Shown: in pieces, positions 52,404 to 63,597 of the stretch
How positions within the stretch are numbered: position 1 is the stretch's first letter
Layout of the letters: the number at the start of each line of letters is the position of its first letter
Origin: Zoroaster sp. YZ-2022
Taxonomy: Eukaryota > Echinodermata > Asteroidea > Forcipulatida > Zoroasteridae
Length of the DNA stretch: 64,000 bases
Assembly: GCA_029582265.1 (NCBI GenBank)
Contig: CM055835.1
Location: forward strand, 13,323,498-13,387,497
Reading direction: 5' to 3'
Program-made: the position numbers and the translations under genes
The notes under the pieces: generated by a model
Database searches by the model: none
What the model was told of the DNA's origin: nothing
What the model saw: only the letters and a program-made list of their open reading frames with translations

Positions 52404-53765
52404 TTACATGGGCTTATGTTTGTGAATCAAAATTTGAATAGGAAGACTGGTGAAATACAACATACCCGTTGAGCAAGTAGACGTATAATGTCCTGCATCT
52501 CCGCAGTTTGAGCAACGGACAACATTTAGTTGTCTGCTACAGGATGGGAATAAATGTGCCATTCTGTTAGCCTTTAGCATGACCTGTTCTAGAGCCTGTA
52601 AATTTCCTACTTGATGATTTGATGCTCTAAAATACCATTTAGTGAGCTTGTCATTGATTTTTTCAAATGTTTGTTGAGAAAAGCGATTCAAAGATCCATG
52701 GTTTGTGAGAACAGTATCCACACGCTTTACCATGTAGGGCAAAATTAAATCAATTGTTTATCTCCTGACGCAAGAATTTCACCAACATATACATGTATGC
52801 TTTACCATCACATGCATGTAGTATGTAACATCTCTAATTTGGTAAACCTGTCCATACAACCGCACCCATTCCTTTGCTTTCTCCTTAAACTTCAAAACAT
52901 CGGTTGCATCTAAATCTTGTTTCATAAGGTCCATTAACTTTGGGAAATCCTCCCATAGTTTTTCGATGCATGTCTTTAAGTTTTTTTATGCCATGGCATC
53001 AAATGCTTGAGTACAATGTGATTTTTTATTTTCTTGTGCTCAGGGCCAGTGAAATCTCTATATTCCAGCATTCCAGTATTTTTGTTAGTCATAAAGCTCC
53101 ATTTGATATCTAACTCACTAACAAAAGTTTCAAACTTCGAGATGTTGTGATGTTTTGTCTTATCAATATTCTTTGCATTTTTGCTTATGTTGTCTTGCGT
53201 TTTCAAATCTAGGATTAGTTTATGAATCAGCTGATCCGAAATGCGAAGGTACAAATGAAGTGCATCCATGACCACGTTGTTATAGTCAATTTGAAACATA
53301 GGCGGTTTTACACATCCAAAGAACTTCATTCTGTTTTTTCCTGGACGTTTTGCAAGTTCATTTGTCTCATGTAAATTTCTAAGCTCACAATCCACATCAA
53401 CAAATTTATCAGATTCTGTCTTACACCAAACACAGCAGTATTTGCTGGAGCATGCTCCTAGCCCCATCATCTCATTCATGAACTTCAAATCAGCACAAAA
53501 ACAAAACTGAAGATTTAATTTTGAGCCCTCAAAAACAATACTGTCTACAGGTGATTTGGATAAAATTAATCAGTTTCAGTGAGAATAGGTTTGAGTTTAT
53601 CATATTTTTCTGGGAGTGTAGTGATGGCAAGTACATGGTCAGTTGACAGAAAATTTCCAATAATCAGTACAAATCCAATGTTAGTAATCCTACACTTACT
53701 CCCACAGCTTGTACCATTCCCAGTTATTTTGATCTTGACAAGATCTCCATCATGTATAATATGTA
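52404..53765 (-). pseudogene. SGDGT/GGDLKF-family transposon-type gene, copy 2 (degenerate)
   Basis: In order on the minus strand: GDLVKIKITGNGTSCGSK (about 53755-53700), HVLAITTLPEKYDKLK, a frame change, SPVDSIVFEGSKL, FCADLKFMNEMMGLGACS, SKYCCVWCKTE, KFFGCVKPPMFQIDYNNVVMD (52976-53488), a homopolymer-A frame change at about 52982, TCIEKLWEDFPKLMDLM, YGQVYQIRDVTYYMHVMV, and 52404-52742 with NHGSLNRFSQQTFEKINDK and a CCHC-like knuckle CSNCGDAGHYTSTC. It covers the part missing from the 20.4-21.6 kb copy and shows the family order. The key acids differ: SGDGT is TGNGT and GGD is CAD, so it is probably inactive. Confidence 0.6.
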
Positions 53766-53799
53766 AATATAAAAACTAAGTTCAAATATAATGGAACTG

Positions 53800-53993
53800 C
53801 AGAGCTGCCAACTCTTCCGGATTCTGCAGAAGACTTTGCGTATTTGATGGTAATTTACTTACTTAAAATATATGCAAGGAGGCCTCTCCTTTTGGCACCA
53901 AAAGGAGAGGCCTCCTTGCATATATTTTAAGTAAGTAAATTACCGTCAAATACGCGAAGTCTTCCGCAGAATCCGGAAGAGTTGGCAGCTCTG
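53800..53993. mobile_element. 194-bp near-perfect palindrome, hAT-like ends
   Basis: Both ends read CAGAGCTGCCAACTCTTCCG inward; arms of about 97 bp are almost identical and meet at CTTTTGGCACCAAAAG. Each arm equals the left 100 bp of the element at 26354. Flanks GAACTG and CAACTG match at 5 of 6 bases. Confidence 0.85.
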
Positions 53994-54353
53994 CAACTGT
54001 AATGTAGCACAAGTTATTGTAAAAATAAAAGTATAACTGGTTTGCATTTAAACTTATAACTGAGTGATAAAATGACAAATGTAATTGGTGATACATTTTT
54101 ATAAATCTAATGAGTCAGTGTAACAAACCTCATACATGTACCAGGGCTTGCGCTTAATTTTTTCTAAGAGTAGCCCACCGGGCTAGTAAACTGTGTTTTT
54201 TACTAGCCCGCAGAAATTTTTACTAGCCCAGATTAATAACAATGACATTAAAAAAAAAAGTATAGACTTTAAAAAGTACATTTGAGAAATGTTTGCAAAA
54301 TACTGTATAACAATTAAAGCAGGTTTTGAGAAAAACTGAAGGTTGACATTTGT

Positions 54354-54804
54354 CTAGAAATCACTGTCGCTGGTAGTGGAGTCGGGTTGTTCTTCTTGTT
54401 CTTCTTCTTCTTGTTCTTGTTCTTGTTGTTCTTGTTCTCCTTCTCCTTCTCCTTCGTTGTCTTCTTCTATGTCATCATCGTCTGATGAGCTGACTATATC
54501 TTCTTTCGGTATCCTGCGTGCCCTTAGCCCACCATTAATCCACAGGTCAATGGCAGGTACAGGATCAAATTCCTTAATGGAAGGGGATTGCATAATGATG
54601 AAGAGCTGATCAGTGACTCTGTCCTCCTTCAGGGCTGTTCTGCACTTGGATTTCAACAATTTCAATCTACTGAATCCACGCTCAGCATCAGCAGAGCTTG
54701 CTGGAATTGTTAGTATGAGGTCTATGACTGTAGTGATGTTGGGCAACTCCTCTTTTAGGGCACGCAGGATTTCCTCCCATTTAGCCTCTGTCACCACTTT
54801 GTGT
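54354..54804 (-). CDS. hAT transposase, last exon (C-terminal dimerisation region)
   Basis: Acceptor CTTTTTCAG at 54805. It reads HKVVTEAKWEEILRAL, ELPNITTVIDLILTIPA, SSADAERGFSRLKLLKSK and DRVTDQLFIIM. SSAxxERxFSxLKxxK is the hallmark hAT C-terminal block with the catalytic Glu. A long acidic Glu/Gln/Asp tail (DDDDIEEDNEGEGEGEQEQQ) ends the protein; it gives rise to Ser/Cys-rich artefact frames on the other strand. Confidence 0.88.
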
Positions 54805-55024
54805 CTGAAAAAGAGATTTAGGGAAATATTAAACAGTAAAAAAAAGGAAAAAAAGAAAAAAGATTGGTAATCATCAATAAACTTTATTGAAAACTATACG
54901 ATTACTTTGAAGTGAATTTAATCTACTTCACAAACCAGTGGCGACTGTAGTAAGAAGCAGTTATAGCTTTTTAGCTGTGGACATTCTTGTTAACAATGTA
55001 ATAAATCAATTCATATCGACTAAC

Positions 55025-55148
55025 CTTGCATAAACTCTTGCCTTCAGCATATCCCATTCCATCTCCACCTCGCCCAAGATAACATTTGCAGATTGTAGAG
55101 TCGGCTTGAAATGTTGAAGAATGACTCTCAACTCTTCATCTCCAAAGT
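55025..55148 (-). CDS. hAT transposase, exon 5
   Basis: Acceptor TGCTTAATAG, donor TGCAAG|GTTAGT. It reads FGDEELRVILQHFKPTLQ, VILGEVEMEWDMLKARVYA. Helical insertion domain between the catalytic Asp and Glu regions. Confidence 0.75.
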
Positions 55149-55281
55149 CTATTAAGCAGAGAACATTACACATATAGTTATTTAAATTATGGTCAAACAC
55201 AGCTTATCTGAATATTGAATAAATAGAAAATGTGGGATGAAGAGTTTTGCACACTGGATTAATTGCTTTGACATTACCAAC

Positions 55282-55499
55282 CTTGCATTTCATCTTTGCT
55301 TGCTGGCCAAAATTTGAAGCTGGAAATCCGGAGGGCATGGAGCAGACCGTTGGACATATCACTGAACCTGCCATCAAGGGAGGACAGGAGACCTTGAGTA
55401 ACTTTCACGATGGTATTCTCAATGTTTCCCGATCCAGTTAATGTCTCTCCTTTGAAAATGTTGGCCTCCCCAAGGTCTTTGAGCTTAGGGGTTGTCTTC
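55282..55499 (-). CDS. hAT transposase, exon 4
   Basis: Acceptor ACTTTCTCAG, donor TGCAAG|GTTGGT. It reads TTPKLKDLGEANIFKGETL, IVKVTQGLLSSLDGRFSD, SFKFWPASKDEMQ. Helical insertion domain of hAT transposases (LxxRF-D-like). Confidence 0.75.
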
Positions 55500-55658
55500 C
55501 TGAGAAAGTAAGTTGGGTAATGTTTAAATATAAATAATTTTACTGAAATTAATTAAATTACTATATTTAATATCTATATTTTTATTTATAATTTAGTCAT
55601 TTGTTTGAAGGGAAATGCTTTCCTGAATGTAACTGAACTATACATAATTGATACTTAC

Positions 55659-55882
55659 TTGGTTTGGTATTTTGACAGTGTTGCAACTACAGAGGCAATG
55701 GACGCGGCCACATCTGCCACCGTTGAGCTAGACAGTTGTGCAGCAAGAGAGACTTTAGACAAAAGCTGAGTAATATCTAGCATGAAATGGCAACACTTCA
55801 TTACATCCTTCCTTAGCAGCTGTCGTCGAAAATTCCTGGACTTTGCTTGAGCATCAGCAGTGACTCCTGGCTGTACTTCAAT
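55659..55882 (-). CDS. hAT transposase, exon 3
   Basis: Acceptor TATTTTAG, donor ACCAA|GTAAGT. It reads IEVQPGVTADAQAKSRNF, KCCHFMLDITQLLSKVSLA, TVADVAASIVSTVATL. Helical; continues exon 2. Confidence 0.72.
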
Positions 55883-56125
55883 CTAAAATAATTAAAAGGG
55901 ACAAATTCCAAGCTTATCCGATTGAATTCAATGCAATTACAGTATTTAAAAAATGAGAAAGAAAAATAACAACTTTTTTATTAGACAACCAAACAATACC
56001 ACACAGTAAGTTAGAAAGTATATTGTAAAATGAAGTGATTATGCATCTAACAAACTTTAGAATTTCATCACATCACCGCTTCATCTCCCTTCAGAACTAA
56101 GTGTGAAAATGTTAATAAAAACATA

Positions 56126-56750
56126 CCTGATGTAGGTGGGAGATTAGTGACCTGTGACCATTGATTACATGCTGTAGGGCCCTCTGAAGGTGAGGCAACC
56201 ATCGTGTGCCCCCTGCTCGTGTAGGGATGACTCCCGATTCCTTGTTGGCCTCAGCAGCCAGCCTTAGAGCACTTCTATTTTTTGAACTGTTCCTATAAAA
56301 CAGGTAAAGGTTTTGCAGAAGGGTGCTTAATGTCGTGCATAGGGGGATCTTCTTCACTGCGTCCTTGTAAGCAAGCTCTAACCGGTGTGCAGTGCAGTGC
56401 ACTGCTTGCAGTGTGGGGTAGTCGTCCTTGAGCAGTTTGGCTACACCATTGTTTTTCCCTAACATGACTGCCGCTCCATCGGAGCCGAAGCCCACTAGTT
56501 TTTTCTTTAGGACAGCAGAGTCCATGTGTAGCTGGTCTTTCAAGCAGTCCATGATAGCTGCTTTGATGGAGGTTGCAGTAGCCGTCACCACGTTCTTTAC
56601 ACCAACAAAGTCTGTGCGTGTGGCACCATCGCAGCTGTATCTTATGTAAACAATTTCGGCTTCTGTTACTGACAAATCTGTAGTTCCATCGGAGACAACA
56701 GATACAAACTTGGCTTTCTCCAAAGCCTGCTTAAGTTTTTGTCGTTCTAC
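56126..56750 (-). CDS. hAT transposase, exon 2 (catalytic Asp blocks)
   Basis: Acceptor TATCTCAG, donor CATCAG|GTATGT. It reads VERQKLKQALEKAKFVSVV, SDGTTDLSVTEAEIVYIRY, VGFGSDGAAVMLGKNNGVA, VHCTAHRLELAYKDAVKK and GTRWLPHLQRAL. SDGTTD and GFGSDGA are the first two acidic strands, CTAHRLELA the conserved Cys/His/Arg segment of hAT elements of the ZNF862/ZMYM-associated kind. No stop or frameshift. Confidence 0.88.
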
Positions 56751-57343
56751 CTGAGATAAAAAAAAATAAAAAAAATAAATAAAAAATGAGCAACATCATC
56801 ACTTAAATGGTACAGCTTTGATAAACGGTTTGGTTACAATACAAGAAACTCTTTTGCCGTTTTGTTTTGTGTGAGATAACTTTTTTTTTAAATAATAATA
56901 TCTATATTATTTTAAACGGCCTTGGTCGTCTATACTCTATTTTATATTTTAATTCTTATGCAATGATGCTATTTTTTCATCGGTAGTTTAAACAATTTAT
57001 TTAATTTTTGTGTGGGGAAAAATTGTGTTAAGGCATCTCCAATAAAAAGCGGAAGTTCGGTCCCGCCCGAGTGCAATTTATTTCCCGTACCACACAATGA
57101 TTTTTTTGTCAAGACTCAGAAAATAGTGTTAAAATAACAACGTCGGTGTAACTGTAATGTAAGGATAATATTGATGAAGTCACACTTTCGATCGTATTGG
57201 TGCACCCTTGTTCACTTGTTATTATTATAACAATTTTTCTTTGTTCATCCAAAGTTATTATTATTAATTATATTATTATTATTATTTTAATAAATATTGC
57301 TTTAACACTTTAGAACAAATTGTCAAACAAGGACTTACATTAC

Positions 57344-57904
57344 GTCAGCTATGAAGTGCACGAACTGTTGTGCAGACTTGTCTGTGCGATCGCGATATGA
57401 CGAGCCAACATCAATTCCCTTGGCAACGTCCAGGTCAGCTAACCAAACAAAATCTGTGAATGGACGACTTTGCTTGGCAATGGCATGTGCATTTCGAAAC
57501 AGAATCTTTAATCTGTCTACTGCTGCTGCGTTCATTTTTTTGAGCATCTTCTCTGCCTGGCTTGTGCCAGGTTTCATTTCACTTGCAGATTGGCGAGACA
57601 TGGCCATCATATGATTGTCTGATTGACCATGTGCTTTCACAGAGTCAACCCTGAAGTTGTCCGTTCCATCATAAAAAATGTTCCGTTTACGCCCAGGTCC
57701 GGCTCCAGTGCCCACCACTTTCATGTCTCTGCACACTGTGCGGAACATGGCATTTGCATCGATATCGTAGTGAAGCCATCTCCAATTGGCTTCCCATTGT
57801 GGCCTGTAGGTCCGTTTTCTCTTTGTATTTTCATACTCATAGGCTGCCGCTGCATCATTCTCTCTCTTGTTTGATGGTGCCGATGGATTGGAAACATTTG
57901 ACAT
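57344..57904 (-). CDS. hAT transposase, exon 1 (TTF-type zinc-finger region)
   Basis: Start ATG at 57904 (MSNVSNPSAPSNKREN), donor GCTGAC|GTAATG, phase 0, matching exon 2. RPQWEANWRWLHYDIDANAM, FRTVCRDMKV, FRVDSVKAHGQSDNHMMA match the TTF/BED-like zinc finger (W...WL-YD...M-C..C...H..S.H). The first Cys of the usual pair is Arg (MFRTVC), so the finger may be impaired. Then a helical part DRLKILFRNAHAIAKQSRPF, FVWLADLDVAKGIDVG. Confidence 0.8.
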
Positions 57905-58071
57905 GAATCGCCACATGATGAAAATAATGTTTGCGACGCTATACGATCTTTGGTAATAATCATGCACATTTTTTAAGTAGCCCGCCGGGCAAGTTGAGAA
58001 GTAGTTTTTACTTGCCCGCAGCAGTTTTTACTAGACAATGTACGCCGGGCTAGCGTTAAGGTCGAGCCCTG

Positions 58072-58326
58072 TGTACCATTACTCAAATTAAATTACAAAT
58101 TGAAATAAGGTTTGGCCCTTCCAGACATTGCTTATTACCTTATAAAATTAGGGTGATATTGCAAAGGAGCATTATTTTGGCAAGTGATTTTCCGTTTTAA
58201 TGAAAAAGGCAAGAATAAATCTCACGAATAGCACCATAACCAGGGAGTCTTAATTCTTTTCACACATTCAGTGAATTCAAAAGACACCAAGACAACCCTC
58301 TGGCTAAAACCATGTTGTTGGTCACA
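58072..58326. other. Spacer right of the hAT element
   Basis: No feature seen. Confidence 0.5.
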
Positions 58327-58610
58327 TTACTTATCAAGATGCTGGTTTAATCTCTCAAGTAATGTTACCACTGCACGTTCGATCTTCACATTATCCTGTA
58401 CATTCAGGATAACTTTCTGGAAGAAGGTTAGCGTCTTCTTAAAACTTGCTGGATATGCCAAGTTGAAAATATAAAAACAGGCCAGGTATACAGCTACAGC
58501 TGTAAAAAGAGTAGTGCAGTGGGCAGAGTCAACCCCATCAATAAAAATTACAAACTCTTTGCATTCTGAGAGGTCTGAATCGTCTCCTTTAATGTATGGT
58601 GCGCCATCTT
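58327..58610 (-). CDS. Zinc-finger transposon-type gene, C-terminal exon
   Basis: An open frame without ATG: EDGAPYIKGDDSDLSECKEF, VIFIDGVDSAHCTTLFTAV, YLACFYIFNLAYPASFKKTL, TFFQKVILNVQDNVKIE, VVTLLERLNQHLDK, then TAA at 58327. A...YxFNLxYP...TLxFxQxVxLN is a C-terminal motif that I remember from multi-copy fish and invertebrate zinc-finger transposon proteins. It probably belongs with the exons at 59174-59259 and 60007-60939. Confidence 0.5.
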
Positions 58611-59173
58611 CCTTTATGTCAATGAGAACATAAAACCCAAAAATACTTTACAATTAGATTGTGTGATGTCTTTTAGGCAAATGTGTGATTCAACAGATGT
58701 TTTGTGAGCGCAACAGCTCCAGTTCCAATGAAGCAGAAAAGGAGGTCACAACCAAAAACCAGTGGTTGAACTGCCACTATGCTTTTGAACAGCTCTCAAC
58801 ATGAATCAGGAGACAGCTGCTCATTGAGGTGTAAAAGCATGAAAGAGTAAATCTTGCTGGAATGCCCATGAACTACAGGGCTGGTGTTACCACAGCTGTA
58901 AAAAGTTCAAATTGGGTAAAAGCATTCTCAGAGTATACTGACTGGAATGTCAAATACATGTATAAAAAATTCTCAAAACCACTTCACTCCATGATCCAAA
59001 GGAGTACATGCAGTTTCACAGCGTTGCATATAAGGTACCCGAAAACTCCTTAGATTGTTTATAAACTACAGAAGCCTCAATTTATTTTTAAATGTTCAAT
59101 TTATTCAATACAATATTTTCAAACTACACTGTAGTTCTTTGCATATCAAACACAACGCACATTATGTACTTAC

Positions 59174-59259
59174 ACTCTCCTTAGCAAGTAGCAACATACT
59201 GCCTGCCTTTTCTCTTAACAAAGCCGGAATGCCAAGTATAACTGCGACAGAAGTTGCCT
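59174..59259 (-). CDS. Zinc-finger transposon-type gene, small internal exon
   Basis: Bounded by ATTGTTTCAG and GAGAGT|GTAAGT. Encodes ATSVAVILGIPALLREKAGS, MLLLAKES. Consensus sites on both sides support a real exon. Confidence 0.5.
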
Positions 59260-59505
59260 CTGAAACAATGTTTATAAAAGACCACATTTAGTACAAAAAT
59301 ATAACCAATCATTTAAGAAGCTTCTTATTTAAAGCCCCTCTACAATATTATTTTGGCAACTCGGGTGAAACTTGAGCATGGTTAGTCAATCAAAGTGCAA
59401 ATGTGCTCACATTATGGATAAAAACCTTAAAAAAACTGAAATGGTGATTGTCTGTAATGTTGAGGTGAATCACGCAAGACAGCAATTTCGCAGATTCTGT
59501 TTTCA

Positions 59506-59996
59506 CATCATGGCCCATGTGATTAGCCAGTTGCTCAAGTTCATTGTCTTTTAGGTCCAAAAGTTGGGAAAGTGTGGCCAGGTGCTTTCTGAGTTTAGTG
59601 CACCTGACATTTTCAGGATGGTTTAATTTTGGAGATGCCATAAATGCAAGTTGGGTCATCACCTGGTATGCCCTGATGGGAGTGGAGGCACTGTCACTCC
59701 CTCTTGAAAAAATATATTGTTTGCCTTCATTGTACTTGGCAAGAAGGTCCATACTCTCCTTTAGGTGGGGATGGAGTAGTATTGGAACTCCTCTTCCTCT
59801 TTTGCCCCTTACCATAATGAGAGTGAGTCTCTCCAGATCTATTCTCTCAGGGGCTGTAAGGGACTTCCTTACTTCATCATGGACTGGTGTTTTGTTTTCA
59901 ATACTGTCCATGTAGTGTTGAACAGTAAGGAGTTCAACTTCCTTTGGACGTACGTCTCCTGTTGTACAGAATGACCTGAGCTAGTGTGATTCTTGT
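59506..59996 (-). pseudogene. Tyrosine-recombinase-like fragment, copy J2
   Basis: About 490 bp nearly identical to 61980-62458: MDSIENKTPVHDEVRKSL, LERLTLIMVRGKRGRGVPIL, KYNEGKQYIFSRGSDSAS, VRCTKLRKHLATLSQLLDL and ELEQLANHMGHDV. Homology ends sharply at both sides. It keeps GKRGR and HMGH but lacks the Tyr-containing VHREYYR end. It lies inside the zinc-finger transposon-type gene, probably in an intron, so it is a nested fragment. Confidence 0.6.
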
Positions 59997-60006
59997 AATT
60001 CTTAAC

Positions 60007-60939
60007 CTTGTTTCCAAGTGGATTTACAATATTGAAATCATAATATAATTGGACCTGTAAACTTGGAGATTCTGAAGAAAATATTACATTTCCACTGTAT
60101 ACAGCACCATCACAAAAGTCTCTCGATTTACCATCCTCAGACTTGTGTCCCTGCATTACCTCCGCCAATACATCCTCATGTTGCAAAAGCAACTCGAGTG
60201 TTTTCAATATGGGTACCGGTACGTACTGTGTAGACTCACACTTGCCTTGAGTATCTACTCCAAGCACAAATTCTATTGGTTCAACATAGGGAAACTCTGA
60301 CTGAATGTAATTACTCAGTTGTCTGTTATCTTCCAAACTGTGAAATATGTCTTCCAATTCTGTTGACTGAATAACAGTCATGGCAGTTGCAATCTCCTCC
60401 TGGTTTACACCATCTTCAAGCAGAGCTGAATTCAACTGAGAACGTTCCTTTGCTTTAAACATCTGCAAAATATTTACAAGCTCTGATGCAACAAAACTAC
60501 AAATGGTCCCTGGTACTTTGTGTATTTCTCTTAAATTCAGAAAAAACAGAGCTGCCTTTTTCTTAAAATCTATTAAGCCAAAGGATACGTTTTCTACAAC
60601 TTCCATGTTCACATCTCTTGGACCTTGCAAACCTACATGCTGCTCAGGTATTTCTATATTATTCTGATCTAGCCCAAACTCAATTGCATCATTAACATTT
60701 TCAGCAGCATTTAAGAAATACATGTGGTAAAAATCCTTGTGAAGTATTTTTATATGTTTGATGAAGCATCGAACTGAAGAAAGATTCTTATGACACCAGT
60801 TTATATCGCAAACAATCTTAAATCTGCCATTGCCCATTTCATGTACAAACCGATAATGGTTTAACAGCCTTTTGAAATGAGGAGTTTCATATTCACAGTA
60901 AACACAGGCAAAAACTCGATTGTTGTAGTCGTCTTCCAT
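60007..60939 (-). CDS. Zinc-finger transposon-type gene, first large exon
   Basis: ATG at 60939. Two C2H2-like fingers: FACVYCEYETPHFKRLLNHY-RFVH and CDINWCHKNLSSVRCFIKHI-KILH. Then a helical region (DFKKKAALFFLNLREIHKVP, FVASELVNILQMF), YVPVPILKTLELLLQHEDVL, VQLYYDFNIVNPLGNK. LYYDxFxxxNPLGxK is the recognisable family block. A donor AACAAG|GTTAAG ends the exon at 60007; translation through it would run into the nested recombinase fragment out of frame. Function unknown, probably mobile-element derived. Confidence 0.6.
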
Positions 60940-61469
60940 GATAAGTCATGTATACTGTGAGGATTCTACACATTCCTGTTTGTACGCATACAGTTCCAAT
61001 CATACCCACCACACACCACCATGTACATGTACATTACTTCTGAGACTGAGTTCTGTACACGCGATATAACAGAAAAAGTACATGTTATGTAGGCTACATC
61101 GACAGATCGGTGCGTCGGCCAAATGCCAAACGTTATCGAAGAGTTTGCCTAAAAATAATTAAATTAATGCTTTAAAAAATAAATAAAGTGGGCTATGATC
61201 ATCAAACATAATAATTAACGTTACCTTTTGATGAAACTTTACACAATTTTGATCAAATAAGGTGTCAAACCAGGAGCCAATAAATTCACTCAAAAGTTTC
61301 TGAAGCCCGGGAAAATGTATACCACTATGCATGCGCAAGCGTGTGCCAACTTATAGCCCGCGCTCGCGCACGTAGTGCATCTTGTCTTCTATTTGTGATG
61401 GCTGCTGAACTTGTCAGTGTGACACAGAAAACTAAGTTTTCCAATGACAAGATCAATTCTTGTCATCAT
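60940..61469. other. Spacer with a GC-rich patch
   Basis: TATGCATGCGCAAGCG and CCCGCGCTCGCGCACG at 61327-61371 are CpG-rich promoter-like words. No gene is supported. Confidence 0.4.
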
Positions 61470-61844
61470 GACGAGAACGCACGCGCCGAATATTTTCAGT
61501 GTTCTGTGAGAAGCACTGGCACAGTCCTTGCTCTCTTCCCGATGATCTCCATGCGCCAGACAACTTTACACAGCTCCTTCTCCCATTTTGAACAAGCCTT
61601 CCATCATGATACCATCTTCACCCTTTTTGCACTTCGCAAAGTCTGACAGTTTCATTTTAGACACTTCGCGTGATCTTTTCCTGTTGAATACCAAAACTGA
61701 AGTCAGTTTCAGTTCAGCTAATTCTCTGTATTTATCTGCTACATTTGCGTTGTGTGAACAGCTGTCATGGTTGTTTAGAGTAGTTTTCACCTGTTCTACC
61801 CGGGTCTTCACTTTCCTCACAGCTAGGAGGGAGTGACTCGTCAA
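61470..61844 (-). pseudogene. Tyrosine-recombinase-like fragment of a second subfamily, copy J4
   Basis: YRELAELKLTSVLVFNRKRS, REVSKMKLSDF, then after a frame change KELCKVVWRMEIIGKRARTV-PVLLTE. This corresponds to the middle part of the copies to its right (YTDLARITLAQVILYNGRR...GKRGRGVPIL) but is clearly diverged. It directly abuts the end of copy J3. Confidence 0.5.
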
Positions 61845-63295
61845 TTGCTAGACTCACATCTTCAAGTGACTTACCCTTGAATTGAGACGTTTTACCCTCT
61901 TGAGCAAGGTTCAACAACTTGCTCATTTTGGCAAGAAGGAGTGTTTCCATGGGAAGTCTGTAATATTCACGATGAACTGTCACATCATGGCCCATGTGAT
62001 TAGCCAGTTGCTCAAGTTCATTGTCTTTTAGGTCCAAAAGTTGGGAAAGTGTGGCCAGGTGATTTCTGAGTTTAGTGCACCTGACATTTTCAGGATGTTT
62101 TAATTTTGGAGATGCCATAGATGCAAATTGGGCCATCACCTGGTATGCCCTGATGGGAGTGGAGGCACTGTCACTCCCTCTTGAAAAAATATATTGTTTG
62201 CCTTCATTGTACTTGGCAAGAAGGTCCATACTCTCCTTTAAGTGGGAATGGAGTAGTATTGGAACTCCTCTTCCCTTACCATAATGAGAGTGAGTCTCTC
62301 CAGAGCTATTCTCTCAAGGGCTGTAAGGGACTTCCTTACTTCTTCATGGACTGGTGTTTTGTTTTTAATACTGTCCATGTAGTGTTGAACAGTAAGGAGT
62401 TCAACTTTCTTTGGACGTCTCCCGTTGTACAGAATGACCTGAGCTAGTGTGATTCTTGCCAGGTCTGTGTACGTAGCATCGGAGATCCCGTCTGCTTTCA
62501 AGCTTTCTTCACTGCGCTTTAAGAAAGTGTTGAATTTAACGCAGTCCTCAGTTAGAGGGAGAATCTTGGGAGATTTCCAGGATCTCTCTTGCTGTTGACG
62601 ACGAGCCCCTGCAGATACATGAATTTTCCACTCTGTTTTCAACAGGTGTAAAAAGTCATCTACAATTGAAACATTCTCATGACTTTGTTGTCGAATATAA
62701 TTGTTCTTGACAACAATAGCCAAGTCTTAAAGCTGTAGAGTACGCATGGTAGGATTGGTTGTTCTAGTCATAACTAGACAAAGTGAGCGCCGCTTTGACA
62801 ACATCAAAAGAGGATGGCTCCACTAAGTCCTTTGCCTGCTCAATGGTACTGTTTATTTCCCTACAAATGTCAAGCCCCTTGGCTATTGTCCTCATCTTCT
62901 CGCTGGCCTTATCCCCCCTTTGAGTTGCATTTGGAAAAGACATAGCCTCCAACTTGAAGTATATCTCTGTCATTCCTTACAATAAGTGACACTGAATCCC
63001 TTTTCATGTCCTTAAGGATATTACCTACCTGGAATGAAATGTTGAATTTGGTTGGGATAAGCAACCGTCTGTCCTTAACAGGGTTATTAGTAAATTGGTG
63101 AGTATTTTTGAGACAGGGACAGGTTAATTTGTGTTTCCAGAGGGAAAGGCGATGGAAATATCCAAGACACTGACTACAGGGCACATAATCATTAATGGTG
63201 TGTTTACCAACCATATTGTCATGGGGCCTTTTTCTGACTACTAGATCTTTTTTTTTCATGTTGATGAACTTCAATATTGTGTTCATGGTTGCCAA
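61765..63295 (-). pseudogene. Tyrosine-recombinase-like gene with zinc finger, copy J3
   Basis: Order on the minus strand: a finger CSQCLGYFHRLSLWKHKLTC (63190-63130), FNISFQVGNILKDMKRDSVS-LIVRND, frame change, IYFKLEAMSFPNATQRG, DLVEPSSFDVVKAALTLSS, frame change, NVSIVDDFLHLLKTEWKIHV, DLARITLAQVILYNGRRPKK, ERLTLIMVR, a 10-base deletion removing the GKRGR segment present in J2 (about 62275), then KQYIFSRGSDSAST, TKLRNHLATLSQ, LANHMGHDVTVHREYYRLP and KMSKLLN. It shows the full family layout, but at least three frame breaks and loss of the Arg motif make it non-functional. Confidence 0.65.
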
Positions 63296-63597
63296 GGTTT
63301 GTTATGTTGCCACTTTCGCCTTCTTTGTTTTCTGTCCTCCTTTGGGATGGCCAGAGTTTCTGCTACACTGTACAAGTCTCTTTAGAATGGAATCTTTTAC
63401 AGTGACGTGCAAGTTTTGTCTGTTTAGTTTCACAATATAGACAGTAACTGTGCTTATAGGAACACAGAAATAGAGTTGTAAAAGCCACGGAGATGGTAAA
63501 ATATGGTATTTTGACAGGTAATAAACAAATAACTTATTGATCTTTAGCGCGGTTTTGATAAATTGAAGCTTTTACGAAGTGTAGGTCGGCGCCGATT
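63296..63597. other. Spacer
   Basis: Continues the 5' part of the recombinase-like gene (possible basic segment to about 63330); otherwise no feature. Confidence 0.35.

Larger units (their letters stand above)
54142..58071 (-). mobile_element. hAT transposon, 3.93 kb, with terminal inverted repeats
   Basis: Left end CAGGGCTTGCGCTTAA; right end in reverse CAGGGCTCGACCTTAACGC. Both ends are followed by repeated TTTTTACTAGCCCGC or GTAGCCC(G/A)CCGGGC motifs. TGTAC occurs directly at both flanks (54137-54141, 58072-58076), but this word is common here, so the duplication is not proven. The element carries a six-exon hAT transposase gene. The same termini bound the element at 14001-15470. Confidence 0.75.

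Noticed and set aside
54376..54609. Plus-strand Ser/Cys-rich frame
   Set aside because: It is the complement of the acidic Glu/Gln/Asp tail of the hAT transposase.
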